From the NCBI GenBank assembly GCA_032173965.1, contig CM063288.1, positions 18,325,501-18,389,500 on the forward strand: 64,000 nucleotides of DNA. Reading direction: 5' to 3'. Positions 63,587 through 64,000 of this stretch are shown here, in pieces. The notes under the pieces were generated by a model. It did no database searches. It was not told where the DNA came from and saw only the letters and a list, made by a program, of their open reading frames with translations. Numbering within the stretch: the first letter of the stretch is position 1; every line of letters starts with the position of its first letter. Both the position numbers and the translations under genes were made by a program. Origin of the DNA: Sitta carolinensis (lineage: Eukaryota; Chordata; Aves; Passeriformes; Sittidae).

Positions 63587-64000
63587 ATGGGAAAAGGAAG
63601 CCCGGGCTCCGGCTGCAGAGCCGGGGCGGGGGGAGCGGGTCTCCCGGGAAACCGCCGCGGCGGGCGGGCGGCGCTGGCCCGGTTCGGGGCGGGGGGACGC
63701 GGGCGCTGCCGCCCGGCTCGGCGGGCCGGGGCTGGGGCGGGGGGCCGTGCCCAGCGTGCCCCGCGGCGGGGCGGGGCCGGGCCATGCAAATGCGGGGGCG
63801 GTGCGGAGGGCGCGGGCAGGTGCGCGGCCGGGCCGGGCCGGGCGGGCGCTGCCCCGCGGGGAGCCGCGGCACCTCGCGCCCGTGTCGCGCCCGTGTCGCG
63901 CCCGTGTCGCGCCCGTGTCGCGGCCCTCGCGGGGCCCGGGCGGGGCCGCGGCTCCCGGCGCTGCCGCCCCGCGCAGCCCGGCGCTTTCGCAGTCGGAAAC
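63587..64000 (+). other. Open frame in CpG island 3, no stop before the window edge
   Basis: ATG at 63587 (GGGAGATGG context) opens 138 codons without a stop up to position 64000, rich in Gly, Ala, Arg and Pro. In DNA this GC-rich stops are rare, so chance is the default. If the exon ended at the GGGCAG|GTGCGC donor after 63819, 233 coding bases would remain (phase 2). That would not join in frame to the phase 1 CSRNP3 exon 3 junction. It is therefore not called as a gene. Confidence 0.2.
63874..63917. repeat. 11-bp minisatellite, four copies
   Basis: TCGCGCCCGTG is repeated four times exactly inside CpG island 3. Every unit carries CpG sites. Confidence 0.95.

Larger units (their letters stand above)
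63440..64000. promoter_or_regulatory. CpG island 3 (runs off the window end)
   Basis: Extreme GC and CpG density with many GC boxes, an ATGCAAAT octamer (63784-63791) and an 11-bp minisatellite. With the TATA box on its left edge this is most simply an alternative promoter and first exon for CSRNP3 or for a transcript started inside its intron. A candidate donor GGGCAG|GTGCGC follows 63819. Confidence 0.65.

Noticed and set aside
63292..63872. Long minus-strand frames of 165 and 146 codons in CpG island 3
   Set aside because: Pro/Arg/Ala-rich products of GC-rich DNA where stops are rare; both sit opposite the putative promoter.

Overview
The window is vertebrate nuclear DNA, AT-rich, with sparse exons in long non-coding stretches. 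It carries CR1 LINE fragments (in two of them, at 25.9 and 54.0 kb, the family is clear) and several solo LTRs of avian type. That points to a bird, probably a passerine; the order is judged from remembered LTR families and is less certain than 'bird'.

Layout. (1) 28-1223 is the last coding exon of the brain voltage-gated sodium channel alpha subunit SCN2A, followed by a long AT-rich 3' UTR ending near 3370. (2) About 1.2 kb further on is a CpG island (about 4575-5380) with a strong splice donor after 4924. I read it as the likely promoter and non-coding first exon of the next gene. (3) 4925-36341 is then a putative 5' UTR intron holding solo LTRs, CR1 pieces, a second GC-rich island (about 20440-20800) and short tandem repeats. 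(4) 36342-36513 is the first coding exon of CSRNP3, with the ATG at 36366 and a consensus donor at 36514. SCN2A followed by CSRNP3 on the same strand is the conserved vertebrate order (human 2q24.3). (5) 36514 to the end is CSRNP3 intron, with more CR1 and LTR copies and candidate conserved non-coding elements. (6) At about 63430-64000 a TATAAATA box leads into a third, very strong CpG island. It looks like an internal plus-strand promoter downstream of the annotated start codon.

The two genes are separate transcription units: a neuronal sodium channel, and a cysteine/serine-rich nuclear protein thought to act in transcription. No protein-coding exon other than these two could be supported. 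Most long open frames are chance, or lie in GC-rich islands or repeats.

The most interesting points are: a short upstream ORF whose stop overlaps the CSRNP3 start codon (ATGA), and which extends into a longer uORF if the CpG-island exon is spliced on; a pair of related elements of about 170-200 bp, 39 kb apart, with three matching blocks in the same order and orientation; the internal TATA/CpG promoter with a 138-codon frame open to the window edge; and a divergent octamer pair and a perfect RFX X-box in the CSRNP3 intron.
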